In this document: positions 1 through 10,243 of the stretch, one piece after another
Numbering within the stretch: position 1 is the stretch's first letter
How the letters are laid out: each line of letters begins with the position of its first letter
DNA from: Plantago elongata
Taxonomy: Eukaryota; Streptophyta; Magnoliopsida; Lamiales; Plantaginaceae
Length of the DNA stretch: 24,601 nucleotides
Direction of reading: 5' to 3'
Assembly (NCBI GenBank): GCA_036897095.1
Contig: JAYMSP010002389.1
Coordinates: forward strand, 1-24,601
The notes under the pieces: generated by a model
What the model was told of the DNA's origin: nothing
The model's database searches: none
The model's input: the letters and a program-made list of their open reading frames with translations, nothing else
Program-made: the position numbers and the translations under genes

Positions 1-489
1 GCATGCGGAGCGAAGCGTTGCATCGTGTATTCACGGTGCGGGCACCTCTCGAATCCGTAGGGGATCACCTCTAGGGGACTAGCCGATGATGACTATCCTG
101 TCTTGTTCCCGTTTGTGGTTTCTCCACTGTTCAAAATTATTGCCTGATCAGCAAGTGTGTTAGTTACCTGTCCTGTTGCATAATTTGCATATGCATACTC
201 ATGCATGCATGATTGTCCTCACTGAGTCCTAGTGACTGACACTCTCCCTGTTATCAATATTTTACTTTCCCAGATTTTGAGCACGAAGGCGAGCTTGGGG
301 TAGAGTGCCAAACGGACTGACTGGTTTCTGCTGCTAGTGTAGTTTAAATGTGTGTTTTGGTTTGTTTTCAATTTTTAATTATCCTGAACATGCGGTTTGT
401 AATGGATAATATTTTAGTACTTTAAATAAAATGTACTTGTAATATTCGTCGCGATCCTTGACGTCTGGACCTGATCCCGGGCTGTTACA
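1..489 (+). mobile_element. Right end of an LTR (probable Ty3/gypsy), fossil
   Basis: The stretch ends in TGTTACA at 483-489, the TG..CA-type end of a plant LTR. It is preceded by a polyadenylation-like AATAAA region near 425 and a GC-rich tail, a layout common in gypsy LTRs. The left end lies outside the window, so it could be a 3' LTR, a solo LTR or a fragment. Directly to its right begins gag sequence of a different element on the opposite strand, which suggests that this LTR element inserted into that relic. No partner LTR is visible, so age cannot be estimated. The family call is an inference from the terminal sequence only. Confidence 0.5.
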
Positions 490-2420
490 AAAAGGTTCAT
501 TGTTCCTTTTTATATCTTTTGTGGGGATTAACCTTTTGTGTCATTCCTATCATTCATATCCCTTTTCTCCTCAGTTCGGGTCGGATAGTGCTTGCGGTAT
601 TCTTCCCTGGTCATGAATCCTTCCACGGCATCATCCAACATTATGTCACTTCTAGCCCTTGCTTCCAAGATAAGGATTCTCAAAGCTTCATGTTTTCGTG
701 TTGGAATACAAATACCCTAATTTTTCTTTCAGGGTATGACTCTCAACAAGCACGATGACTTCATTTAATCTAGTCACGAAGGGTCTCAAGGACTTATTGT
801 TTCTCTGAATAACATTTTCCAAGTAGGTGATGGGCTTTTTCTTGGTTCAATAGTTCTCAAAATTTCATACAAAGCTAGTTATTAGTTGGTCGTAGGAACT
901 AATTGACCCAGGTCGTAGTCCTAACCACCAACCCATAGCCTTTCCATGAAATGTTCCAGGGAATGTTTGCGCATAGGTATGCTTGCTAAAACCATGTCCC
1001 GACATCGCACTTTCGTATCGAACCTGATATCTGACAGGACATGTCGTTCCATCATATTTACCGAGATTGAGGGGAACGACCCTATTGTTGGGAAGCAACG
1101 CCTTGCAGATAGCGGAAGTCAAGGGACTAGGATTTACACTAGTGGTATCTCCAAAATTCACAATTTTCACTTGCCCTTATCAACTTCTGCAAGTTCTCCT
1201 GTTTAACAGCAAGGGCTCTTTGTTGGATGGATATTTCTTTCTTTGTGAGGGGTCGAGGTGGAGGTTTAACTTCTTGACAGTAATCTTCATCAGTAATGTC
1301 TCGGGGGAATCCAAGTTGTGGTTCGACTGGGTTCCGACAAGTGATTGCCCAGATTATACCAACTCTTTGTCATTTGAGGTTCCTCGGAATCATCATGCCA
1401 CTTGAAGTGGGCCATACGGCTCTTTTCGTTCAACAAGTCCCTCAGGTCGGGAAAAGGTTTTTGTGCACCTCTCGGATTCCTCTTCTTCATACGATGCCTC
1501 TTGATTCTTTGATTATCAGAAACGGTGTGAGACTCGGATTGTGCCTCATCTTGGTTGGTGAGTGTTTTTCTGAGTTAGTTTTCAATGTGGTGTTCCAACT
1601 GCTTGATTACTCCAATGAAGCCCGGAGGTCAGCAATCATTGTGGTATTCATGCTCCTCGGGAACTTCTTGACTTTTTCCTTTGCCACGTGCCGTAAGATT
1701 CGGACGTTGACTTGTCTCTAGAGCATCCTTGCCAGGGTCGGCAAGATGTTCCTCGAAGGATGATGGTGTTGAAGGGTGACCATCAATTCTGGTCGGGTTT
1801 GCTGTTGAGGTGGCTTTTGATGCTCGGTTGGTTGTTTCTGCTTGATTCTGATCCTCGGGTGACAGGGCGGCACCAGAGCTGGGTTTTCGATTGGAAACTC
1901 GGGGTGGCATGCTTTTCTATACCGTTCCCACATACGGCGCCAATGTTGTGGGGAAAAAATGTCTTGGATCGGAAAAGCACGCCTTGCGCCTTAGTTCGTA
2001 CCTGCAGAGCTAGGAAAGTGAGGTTTAGACATCTTTAAGAGCGGTTTACATTGGACAAACTGGGTAGCGAATCAACTCAAGCTTTGGAGCGCAAAGAGAG
2101 TAAATATAGTGAGATATGGTAGGTGACTTACCTTCCAAGTGAAATAAATGGGACTATATATAGAGTTGATTTGGGAAACCAAATCCCCCAAATCCTAGAC
2201 TATTGCTCTTACTTACACGTGGTCCGGATTATTGGGGTAGTCATTCGTCGTGCGACCAGGCTCGGACCTGTTGTAGACTATAGGTCGGGGAATACTTCTA
2301 TGTCGAATTTCTTGACTTCTACCACAATCTGTACTATAGTCTCTGGGTCGGACCCCCGAGCTAGAGGATACGAATTGGGTTTCTTCTAAAGTGTACGTTT
2401 TTGGTTAGAGCAGTCCTCCT
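490..2420 (-). mobile_element. Ty3/gypsy (Tat/Retand-like) relic: LTR, primer-binding site, part of gag
   Basis: Read on the minus strand, 1944 to about 2420 is LTR-like, with a TATA-like CTATATATAG near 2154-2163 and an LTR end at 1944 (minus ..CAACA). It is followed at once by TTGGCGCCG (1935-1943), the primer-binding type seen in Tat/Ogre/Retand elements. From about 1910 down to 500 the minus strand encodes pieces of a gag protein. The recognisable retrotransposon gag core is a KYDGTT segment followed by a GWWLGLRPGSISSYDQL segment, encoded at about 865-1170. The copy is old and broken, with several interruptions, and the rest of gag and all of pol are missing because another LTR abuts at 489. 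The outer LTR boundary near 2420 is a guess. Confidence 0.7.
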
Positions 2421-2829
2421 CATTTTCTGCGTAATTCGTCTCTTCTATTGGTAGTTCATCCGAGTAATGATGGTAATTTTTCTACATGACCTTAGTGCAA
2501 TTTGCTGTTTCTAGTTCGATTTATACTAGTTCTTCTGAATTAGAAGGGACTGATTTAGTCATAACACTTCTCATTTTGCTTGGGTTAAGTAGATTTGCTC
2601 TTAAACTAAAAGTAACTACTGGGCAAAAGATAAAAAGGAGAGAATGGCACAAATGGCTACATTTTTGGAGAATTGGCACAATGGCACATGCAGTCACGGT
2701 TTCAATGACTTGACATGCGTAGTCCTGCTTTGTTTCCAACTAAAGGTCCGTGGTCCATTTTGGCTGACGAGTCAATCGGGCCAATGATCACTTATGGAGA
2801 AGCCCTGCACATATCACCTAAATTGTGTA
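2421..2829. other. Unassigned spacer
   Basis: No gene or recognisable element domain is visible here. It may include the outermost part of the gypsy LTR or decayed copia sequence. Its one notable content is the left arm of a 23-bp inverted repeat, listed separately. Confidence 0.4.
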
Positions 2830-3047
2830 CTAAGACTGATCAAATACACTAAAGGTCATTTAGACTTAGGGATTTATCTTTCAAATGATGAAACCTGCAA
2901 ATCACTACTTGTAGTGATTCAGATTATGCATGGCGTCTCATATCTAGAAGATCAACCTCAGTGTATTATATAATGATAGTAGATGCTTTAGTAAGCTGGA
3001 GATCCAAGAAAAGTGCCAGTGAAATAGTATAAATCGAACTAGAAACA
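2506..3047. repeat. 23-bp perfect inverted repeat, arms 496 bp apart
   Basis: Positions 2506-2528 are the exact reverse complement of 3025-3047; the core is TAGTATAAATCGAACTAG in the right arm. The match stops abruptly on both sides. The right arm lies in the copia RNase H relic and the left arm lies in unassigned spacer. A perfect 23-mer is not expected by chance within 24.6 kb, so the arms probably share an origin. Confidence 0.8.
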
Positions 3048-3985
3048 TATCAATGGCATTTACTTGCTATGATATAATTTGGATGCTTTCTCTAATGAAT
3101 GATCTACATATCAGGTTAGCTAATTAAACATGTCAAACTTATGTGTGATAATCAATCAACTATTCATTTAACCAAAAAAACTCGTGTTTCATGAAAGAAC
3201 CAAACACATAGAGGATGATTGTCATTTCATTAGAGACAAGATAATTGAAAAGAAAATTGAGGTTGAATTCATAAATTCTCAATCCCAATTACCAGATATC
3301 TTTACTAAGGGAGTGATATGCAAATCTCATGAAATCATTAGTCAAGATGAACATAAGGAATCCATACGTTCCTCTTAAGGAGGAATATTTTCTTGAATAA
3401 AAAGATAAATCAAGGGACTAACAAGTGCAATTTACCTGGACTTAATTGCATTAGTTTCAAAAGTATTGGGATTCAAATGAAAAACATGAAAAATTATGAG
3501 ATTCAATTTGGAAAATAGACAAAGTCAAAGGACGAGTTTGGAAAAGAGAATAGAGAACTCGACCAATCAAATTATAACAACACATACAATCAAACCAGAA
3601 GGAATCAACGATTTTGCATGATTCAGAGACGCGAATTAGGAAGCTGGAAGAAGAGAGAATTCGCCAACTTAGCTTGTTTTCTTAACACTTGCCAAAGAAA
3701 CAAAAACGACGCCGTACGGATTGAAAAAGCCCTTTTCCCAATTTGGCTCTATTAGGGTTCATATGTCAAGATCAATTTCAAAGTTGAGGTGATCAATCCG
3801 AGATAGCACGTGAACTACACCACCGTGTAGATGCTCTATTTCCTCTGATCGAACTTTAATTGCATTTTATCTTCTTGTAATTTGATCCGAAATTAGGTTG
3901 AGTTCTCCGGCTATATATATAAATCATTTTTCAGCTAGATCTAAGTAACAATTCACTCTCCTGTTCAATACAACTCCTTTTCTGC
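2830..3985 (+). mobile_element. Ty1/copia relic: RNase H end plus 3' LTR
   Basis: Plus-strand sequence at 2920-3370 encodes recognisable pieces of copia RNase H: an SDYA segment with RRSTS, a SWRSKK segment, a MCDNQS segment, and the end with [18 protein letters not shown] and LPDIFTKG. This is the usual C-terminus of the copia polyprotein. A purine-rich tract (about 3374-3385) follows, then LTR-like sequence with a TATA box at 3911-3921 (TATATATATAA) and a likely end near CAATACA at about 3965-3971. The copy is 5'-truncated and broken by several interruptions, and it looks old. LTR boundaries are approximate because the terminal bases are decayed. Confidence 0.75.
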
Positions 3986-4511
3986 TTAATGTTATCAAAC
4001 TTCAATATTTAACATACTTTATGCTTATTTGCTTTTAGATGTGAGCAATGGATTTCGCAAATGTAATAGTGTAAATGTGTTTTCCTCTTTATAACATGTC
4101 ATCATTTCATATGATTTTATATTTGTTTGTGAAGACTGCGTGGTGGTCTACTCTTTGTAAAAAACGGAAGAATGATTGTGCATATTCCCCATTTCATAAT
4201 TATCTCAACTTTACGCATATATATATATGTAATGCTGCATATTCAAAGACTTCGTGGTGGAAAGAAAACCAGTTCACGCATGGATAGATCGATGAGGTCC
4301 ATGAACAAAATTGTGGCAACCTACAACTTTACTTTTACGAACTAAAGTGACTTTGTAATCCAAATATTGTTTAATAACATCTTAAAGATGGGGAATATTT
4401 CACCAATTCAAACTACTCTGCAACTTTGCCTTTACAAGTTAAGTTAGCTAATTATTGGGCCTAATGTGTGTTTAACGTCATATCATAAATCAGCTTATCA
4501 CGTTATATATA
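3986..4511. other. Intergenic, no gene seen
   Basis: AT-rich sequence. The only structure I see is a short direct repeat (AAGACTGCGTGGTGG near 4132 and AAGACTTCGTGGTGG near 4248) and an (AT)n run near 4218. The 70-residue open frame in this stretch has no recognisable features. Confidence 0.5.
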
Positions 4512-4769
4512 CACTACAAAAATAGGTGGTATTTGTGAGGAGCTACGGTGACGGTAGGTGTTTGTTCCTCTCGGTTGATGCTTTTAGTCCCAAAACATTC
4601 TCATTCTGATAAAGCAAATGTGAGGGAACCTGTAATTTTATCTTTCATCATATTTAATCCATTATTCTACTAAATTCGGTGCCATTTCGGTAATAACAAA
4701 TAAATGTAGGGACTTATGTATAAAATGGCAAAATGAAAACAAAACAAAACTGTCAAATTCCCATTTTAT

Positions 4770-5002
4770 CGATCAGAACCCTAGAAAACCTTCAGACAGG
4801 TAAGTGGTAACAATGGCGAAAATGCTAAATCAATCTCCATATCTCGATTCTCTCATTCACCGTCTCTCTGACCGATTGAAAGGTGCCGACAAACAACATC
4901 GTCTCCTCCTCCATCTGCAACGGTGAAACCTCGGCCCGTACATCTTCAAAGCCTTCGCCTCCAGTAAGCCCGAAACCATCGATTGTCTCATTCACCGTAC
5001 TC
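4770..5002 (+). pseudogene. First-exon-like fragment of an unidentified gene
   Basis: A leader with AACCCTAGAAAACC (telo-box-like) is followed by an ATG at 4813. One frame then runs to a strong splice donor, ACTC|GTAAGT, at 5002/5003. The frame encodes MAKMLNQSPYLDSLIHRLSD, continues through a Lys/His/Arg/Leu-rich helix, then a TGA at 4924, and then NLGPYIFKAFASSKPETID in the same frame. Apart from that one stop the 63 codons look coherent, so this may be a captured first exon with a nonsense mutation. A second donor-like CAG|GTAAGT sits in the leader at 4799/4800. I do not recognise the protein. It lies 300 bp inside the left end of the CACTA candidate and is probably part of its cargo. Confidence 0.45.
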
Positions 5003-5694
5003 GTAAGTCTCTATATCGAAGCAAATAATAGTTTTGATTTCCTTCTCGATCGGTATGGATACATTTTGCTTATCTCAATTCTAGTGAGGTTTGTGTCTGT
5101 CTCATACATTTCCTTCCCGATCCGTAGTAAGGTATATTGTGCAGTGACTTTTCCTGTATCGAATTGTAATAAGAGATTACTGTTTTTTTGTTCGATTGTG
5201 CATCTGTGTTCAGAATACGACGAGCTATGCTTATTGTTAGGTTTCAGAATTCAGAGTTTAATTTGTGCATTTGCGTGCAGTACGTGAGGAGTTATGCTTA
5301 TTGTTATGTTTATAGGTTTTGGAGTTTGGTCTGTCCATTTGTGATTTGTTGCTTTAGTTTTTTGGATTGTGAAAAGTATAGACTATTGAGCGGTATGTGT
5401 ATGTTGCTCTGATTTTGGAATGTATAGACTTCAATTTGCTTGGGGAATTTGTGGATGGCAATGGTCTGTATCTAGGTGAACGATGAATGCTTTTTTTATT
5501 GTTGAAACTGTGATGTATTGTCACTGGAGCTTCAGTTCCTCAGTGGATATAATTTGTGTACGACATTACGCCAGTTAAATTAAAGATAGCTGGCAAATAA
5601 TTTGTTCCTCTAGATACTTACTGATTTGTGATCTGAATTCCCCTAATAATAGATTGAGACTCTTGTATGGATAACTGTGAGTTGGTGGCAACAG
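5003..5694 (+). other. Intron-like cargo sequence with a degenerate 67-bp duplication
   Basis: T-rich, intron-like sequence between the first-exon fragment and the PPC4 exon. It holds two diverged tandem copies starting at GAGCTATGCTTATTGTTA (5222) and GAGTTATGCTTATTGTTA (5289). The 134-residue open frame that crosses 5003 is a read-through of exon and intron and is not supported as a gene. Confidence 0.45.
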
Positions 5695-5858
5695 AGTGCA
5701 TGCAACATGAGAATGGTTGGACTTGAGGGCACATCTAAGGTGATTGAGAAGGAGCTGGCTGCGGAATTGTCAAAGATGACTCTTGAGGAAGCGTTATCAC
5801 TAGCTCGTACATTCAGTCATTATCTAAACCTGACTAGTATTGCTGAAACTCACCAAAG
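5695..5858 (+). pseudogene. Captured exon of bacterial-type PEP carboxylase (PPC4-like)
   Basis: The exon is bounded by an acceptor (CAACAG|AGTG) and a donor (CAAAG|GTAATT). Its 164 bases encode an unbroken segment starting SACNMRMVGLEGTSK, then EKELAAELSKMTLEEALSLA, then SHYLNL and IAETHQR. As I remember the family, this matches the second coding segment of plant bacterial-type PEPC (Arabidopsis PPC4), where a segment ending LEEALTLARTF and MGIADTHHR lies near the N-terminus. The whole enzyme is about 1,000 residues and carboxylates phosphoenolpyruvate in the cytosol. Nothing before or after this exon from that gene is visible, so no active enzyme is possible. The lack of stops suggests fairly recent capture or chance preservation. 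Confidence 0.8.
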
Positions 5859-7136
5859 GTAATTGTACTGGTATCTAATTGTGGTTTTACCTTTGTCTTT
5901 ATTGGTCGCTCTACAATAACTTACAGATAGAATGCGGTGTCCTGCATCATGAGCTTTAGTAATGGAAAGAAATTGCCATTTCTAAAAAAATCATGTATCT
6001 TGTTGATCATTTCAACAAATTAAAGAAGTGCAGTAATTGCGGAAGAATTTCTTCTTTTTATGGATTTTAATTGTTAGTGACCAAAAAAATGCATGTAATG
6101 AGATGGAAGAGAGCATAATAGACCATCTTTCTAAAGGTGTGACCCACGAAAAAGAATGCATTTTCGTGCTTAGTTTGTTTTGTCTCATCAATTAACAGCT
6201 GCAATTAAATCTCTCTTCCTCTTCCATGTAAGAGCTAAGGGGCCTAGTAGAAATTGACTAGGCTGTCCTAGTACCAATCCAATTAGCAGAGCATTTTGCA
6301 GAGTCAAGTGCAAAGGACTTGCTGCGTGGTGTAAAAATATATGAATGTACTCTATCGACATTTGAAGTTCATATACTAGTATGACGCTCGATTCTTGTCT
6401 GCTTGATTTTTTGTAACATCTTAATTACTTAACTGTATGCGAAGACTTGAGTGCTTCAGTACTGAGACCAGACGATCTTACCAGCCTTCAGATTAAAAAT
6501 GCGCCAAGTTTAAGACAGAGTTCCCAATTGTTAAAAGTATACTCAGGTAACTTCACCAATGTCAGCATTATTTAAGAAATTAGAGCAGAACTGCATAATT
6601 CTATTTTAGCTGTATTTCATGTAAGTATTGCAGTGCCAATGTGTTTAGCGGGCTTTCTTTTCTATCTATTTCTGTGTTTCACTTATTGTTAATTCAGTTT
6701 CTTGAGTGATGCATAAGACATGAACCTTTTTTTTTTCTTTTCTTTTTGGTAAAGAACCAACTATAGATCCCTTGCAAAATTCATACCCTGTCTGATTGTT
6801 GATCTTTCTAGAAAACTTGAGTGTTCTGTGTTTCTTATGCTGATCACATAATCGTGTCTTACCTCCAACATTATGATTTTTGCACTTTGAACTTGCAAAT
6901 GACTTCAGTACACTTACAGCTGATCTGTGATATTCCAAGTGACTGATTAACTGTTTGTTTTGCAGACCTTACAAAACTAAAGGGATAATAGCTTGATGAG
7001 AGTGAAGTAGCTTTTATAGAAATCTTGATGTATTGAAACTTTCCTTACCTTCTCTTTGTACTACGAGTTATTAAAGTCTGTTGCTGACAGTCATATTATT
7101 TAATGGGTAGACAGCTCTAACTAGTGCTTCTTGCAG
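5859..7136 (+). other. Non-coding cargo, nothing identified
   Basis: Intron-like, AT-rich sequence between the PPC4 and GH35 fragments. I found no exon with a recognisable product on either strand. The minus-strand open frame near 6666-6938 has no features of a real protein. Confidence 0.45.
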
Positions 7137-8064
7137 ATTGAGAATGAGTACTGTTCGCAAGCAAAATCATTGGGTGCTTCTGGCTATCAATATTCGACAT
7201 GGGCTGCAAACATGGCTGTTGGATTAAATACTGGAGTTCCATGGGTCATGTGCAAGCAAGAAGATGCACCGGATCCTGTAAGCAACTAATATAGATTCCA
7301 CTGTTGCCTTCTTTTAAATTTGCAGTCATGTCATTAGTCATTACCCTGGCATTTGGAGTATGAGTTTCATTGATTTGGCTAAGGATTCAGGCTTTTGGTA
7401 GTGGTTTGGAATTCTGTTAGCAGTTTGATTAGAAGGTAACAGATAAGTTAGAAGAATCATGTTTTATGTTTATCTAAGAGTACAGGAACTCGAGAAAAGT
7501 TAGGAATGTCTATGTCAAATCTTAGGTATATTTCGAACCATGACTAGTGAGTAAGCATGGTGAATATGGTTAGACCAAAGTAACTGTTTAGTCTTAAAAT
7601 AGTCTGCAATAAATCAAATGGATCACTTTTGAACCTTATATGATATCCAGAATTTGCTGCATGAATGACATGTGGCATGTTTAATATAGAATCGGAGATG
7701 GGAGGCTTGGAAAGCCAAGTTTACCGTTTGAGTCGTAAATCTTTCTCTAGTAACCAAAGTACCAAGCTACATGTTTTTGTTTTTCTTCCTTATGTCGACA
7801 GATTAACACATGCAATGGTTTCTATTGCTTACAAACCTACAATATTGACTGAGGCTTGGACTGGCTGGTAATGATTGTTCTGAATCCATTCTGCTTATGA
7901 ATGTTAGAGATTAGTCTGTGCCTATCTCATAATAATTCATGATGACACTACCAGGTTTTCAGAATTTGGTGGACCACTTCACCAAAGGCCAGTTCAGGAT
8001 TTGGCATTTGCTGTGGCCACATTCGTACATAAGGGAGGTTCATTTGTTGCAATGTTAATATTAT
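7137..8064 (+). pseudogene. GH35 beta-galactosidase fragment, three exons, broken
   Basis: Exon A (7137-7277, after TTGCAG and before GTAAGC) encodes [13 protein letters not shown], then [20 protein letters not shown] and CKQEDAPDP. It contains the family's acid/base Glu in the NE of IENEY. Exon B (about 7802-7867) encodes INTCNGFYC, then KPTILTEAWTGW, with the nucleophile Glu in TEAW. Between these two pieces roughly eight residues are lost and the frame shifts. Exon C (from 7955, after CCAG) encodes [20 protein letters not shown] and KGGSFV, then diverges where the family has NYYMYHGGTNFG. Plant GH35 enzymes (over 700 residues, usually apoplastic, cell-wall galactan trimming) have these exons in this order. 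The N-terminal exons and the whole C-terminal half are missing. Intact introns show a genomic rather than an mRNA origin. Confidence 0.85.
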
Positions 8065-8755
8065 GTCTGCAAATTCTTCTAGGATGTCTATTCTTCACTT
8101 TCTTCTGCCGGTATGCGTTATTTGTTCAATTTCTTGGTTCAAGTGATGTTAGCAATCCATTCATTTCATTGATTATTGGATTATGTTGAGTTATAGATGA
8201 CATTAAGTGCTTCAAGTTAAAAGTGTATAATTTCAAGTTGTAAATTGTTACTTTCGTCTTGAATTCGTTTAGAAGTTGTGGAATCTTTGTATATTTTTCA
8301 TACATAACAGGGGCGGTTAAGTAACATGTTTATTCTTGTTACAGGATCAAGATGAAAGGTATTGTAGATGGGAGAGTTACCTTATGATAATAGGTGCATG
8401 TTCAATGTCGTATGTATGTATTGAATCCTAAGGTACTTTTACTTGTCTAAACAAATTCATGAAGCATGTGGGTTCGTTTTCTTATGTCGTTTCAATCTCC
8501 ACGGCCTTTTCAAACTAAGGTGTTCAAGATAAAATACATGAAAATGACAATGCAAGTAAGTGCTCGAGTACAATCCCATTCTGATCCTTGATGTTCATAT
8601 GTATAGCACACTGAGATTGATGAAGAAGGGTACTGAAAATTAATCTCTGCTTGGTATGGTTTAATTGACTTTCATATTTGTTTTCTTTTTCAAAGTGTAT
8701 ATGCTGAATAATTTCTTCAATTAGACTCATATTTAGTGGGTCAAATTGATTCCAG
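8065..8755 (+). other. Non-coding cargo between GH35 and SDR fragments
   Basis: No product is recognised. A short exon-like piece follows an acceptor-like TTACAG near 8340 but is too short to assign. The minus-strand open frame at 8524-8820 overlaps the SDR exon on the opposite strand and is taken as a shadow. Confidence 0.4.
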
Positions 8756-8873
8756 AAGAATGTGGATGAAGCTGTGGAAAAGCTCAAGGCCAAAGGAATT
8801 GAAGTTTTTGAGATCAGCATGCCATGTTTCCAATGCTCAGCATAGGAAGGATCTCAACCGTAACACTGTTCAG
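8756..8873 (+). pseudogene. Captured exon of an IBR1/SDRA-like short-chain dehydrogenase
   Basis: The piece lies between an acceptor (TTCCAG) and a donor (CAG|GTATTA). Its first 54 bases encode KNVDEAVEKLKAKGIEVF and its last 54 encode CHVSNAQHRKDLNRNTVQ, but the two parts are in different frames. The linking 10 bases replace an expected 9, a +1 frameshift. The sequence matches what I recall of exon 2 of plant DHRS4-type SDRs such as Arabidopsis SDRA/IBR1, a peroxisomal enzyme acting in indole-3-butyric acid to auxin conversion. It covers the segment after the Rossmann glycine motif, including the CHVSNA stretch. No other exon of that gene is visible, so it is a fragment. Confidence 0.8.
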
Positions 8874-10040
8874 GTATTATAGTACTAGTATCAATCTTCT
8901 TTTTGTTTTAGTGCTCTCTTTGCTCTTCTTTTTTTCATTCAGTCGGGAATTTATTTACCTTTTTTAAACGAATTGGTTGTTATAATGAAAATGCACTTCT
9001 TAAGTTGAATGAATTGCTTAATTTGAAGTTTTTTTATATGGTTTAGCTGATGTTGTGATGTGACCTTTAAGGAGAACATTTGGACTTCAATTTGGAGAAT
9101 GATCATGGAATTTGGGTTTCAGTTTGAATTAAAATTGGTGGTTAATTAACTCAACAAACTTGATCAAATGATGCTTAATATATCCTAATTTTTTGTGTAG
9201 ACTGTAGACTGATGTTATTAAAAGTGTCTCTACTTAACCCAGTAGAGCTATTACTTGTTCGTGAGAACTTCGCAATCGTGAAATGTTTAGATGAACCAGA
9301 ATCAAGTTAATGTGGTTAACTTTAAGTGGATGCGATGGGTGGTTTGCACTTTGCAATAGGTGCTAGCTTGAGAACACTGTAAAATGAAGCAGTTTGGAAG
9401 AATTAATAAGTTAGTGATTTTGTAAAGGTTAAGTTGAGACCAGTAGCTATAATAGTTTAGCAAACAGAGCTTTCATTGATTCTGCTTCACAAGAGTATAC
9501 TTATAATTAGTTTCGATAATCACTTGCTATCACATAGTAGTTAGAGAGAACGAATGGATAAATAATTCACTGATGTTGAGACTTCATTTGGTTGGTTGTA
9601 TATTTACATCTTCGTTTGTGTACAATGGGTTGTTATGCCGGGTTGGGATCTTAATCTCAGTTAACTGAACAACGTATTCTCAATCGTTTGTCTCAGTATT
9701 GGTCTCTTGCAGCTTTTGTGATCCTTGACGTGTGCTCATGTCAGTGTGACAGGCGGCTTCTTTTCGATAATTGATTAGATCCTTGGAGGTTTTGCTTTGA
9801 TGCCGGTCTGCTAAAGTTGCCTACGCATTATTTTTATTGAAAACGTCCAGATTTACTTATTTCTATAAAGTTCGGTATACATTAACTATTAGGTCCGAAT
9901 TAGATATTTCCCCTGTTAAATGTGAAATGGGATCTTTATTGTATATTGGGCTATTGGCTTTGTTAATCAAAGATTTATGTTAATCTCCACCCCCAGCATG
10001 TACAGATTTTTATGAATTTTTTTTTTTAATTTTAGAAAAC
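8874..10040 (+). other. Non-coding cargo, nothing identified
   Basis: AT-rich, intron-like sequence after the SDR exon. The next SDR exon (KYGKID-type) was looked for and not seen. No gene, tRNA or clear repeat was found. Confidence 0.4.
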
Positions 10041-10180
10041 AGCAATTGAGACGACAAGTGATGAAACTTTGGTAACAATAGGCATTGATCAATTGTGACG
10101 TGCAAGGCTCTTAGCCTATCAAATTATCAGTTGTGAGGGATCTAGTGTGACAAAAATTTCCCCTACTCAATATCAATTTT

Positions 10181-10243
10181 GACGAAAAACATGCTTTTTG
10201 AGACAAAATTTTCGTCACAAATTCTATTATTTTTTTTTGTTAG
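10181..10243. repeat. CACTA-type right subterminal and terminal repeat
   Basis: Inverted copies GACGAAAA and TTTTCGTC are followed by ACAAATT, a T-rich run and TTGTTAG. Together they resemble the reverse complement of the 4512 end (CACTACAAAAAT..ATTTGTGA). Two terminal bases differ from the canonical GTAGTG. Confidence 0.5.

Larger units (their letters stand above)
4512..10243. mobile_element. Candidate Pack-CACTA element carrying host gene fragments
   Basis: The left end reads CACTACAAAAATAGG, followed by ATTTGTGAGGAG and GGTGACGG. The right end reads TTTTCGTCACAAATT, then a T-rich run and TTGTTAG at 10237-10243. This mirrors the left end as a decayed version of the usual TTTTTGTAGTG terminus. 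The right subterminal region has inverted copies of GACGAAAA (10181-10188) and TTTTCGTC (10209-10216), typical CACTA subterminal repeats. Between the ends lie exon fragments of at least three unrelated host genes (PPC4, GH35 beta-galactosidase, SDRA/IBR1-like) plus a first-exon-like piece, all on the plus strand with introns. No transposase is seen. The 3-bp target duplication cannot be confirmed (ATA left, ACC right), and the right terminus has changed bases, so the two ends might belong to different elements. A Helitron is the main alternative. Confidence 0.45.

Noticed and set aside
1712-2038. Plus-strand open frames of 108 and 141 residues at 1296-2038
   Set aside because: They are shadows of gypsy gag and LTR sequence on the minus strand.
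2900-2919. AATCACTAC-TT-GTAGTGATT palindrome resembling facing CACTA ends
   Set aside because: It lies within recognisable copia RNase H coding sequence, and the tail GTAGTGATTCAGATTATGC belongs to the SDYA region; no element end is needed.
4883-5287. 134-residue open frame starting MPTNNIVSSS
   Set aside because: It crosses the strong splice donor at 5003 and turns into intron-like translation; the frame from 4813 is more coherent.
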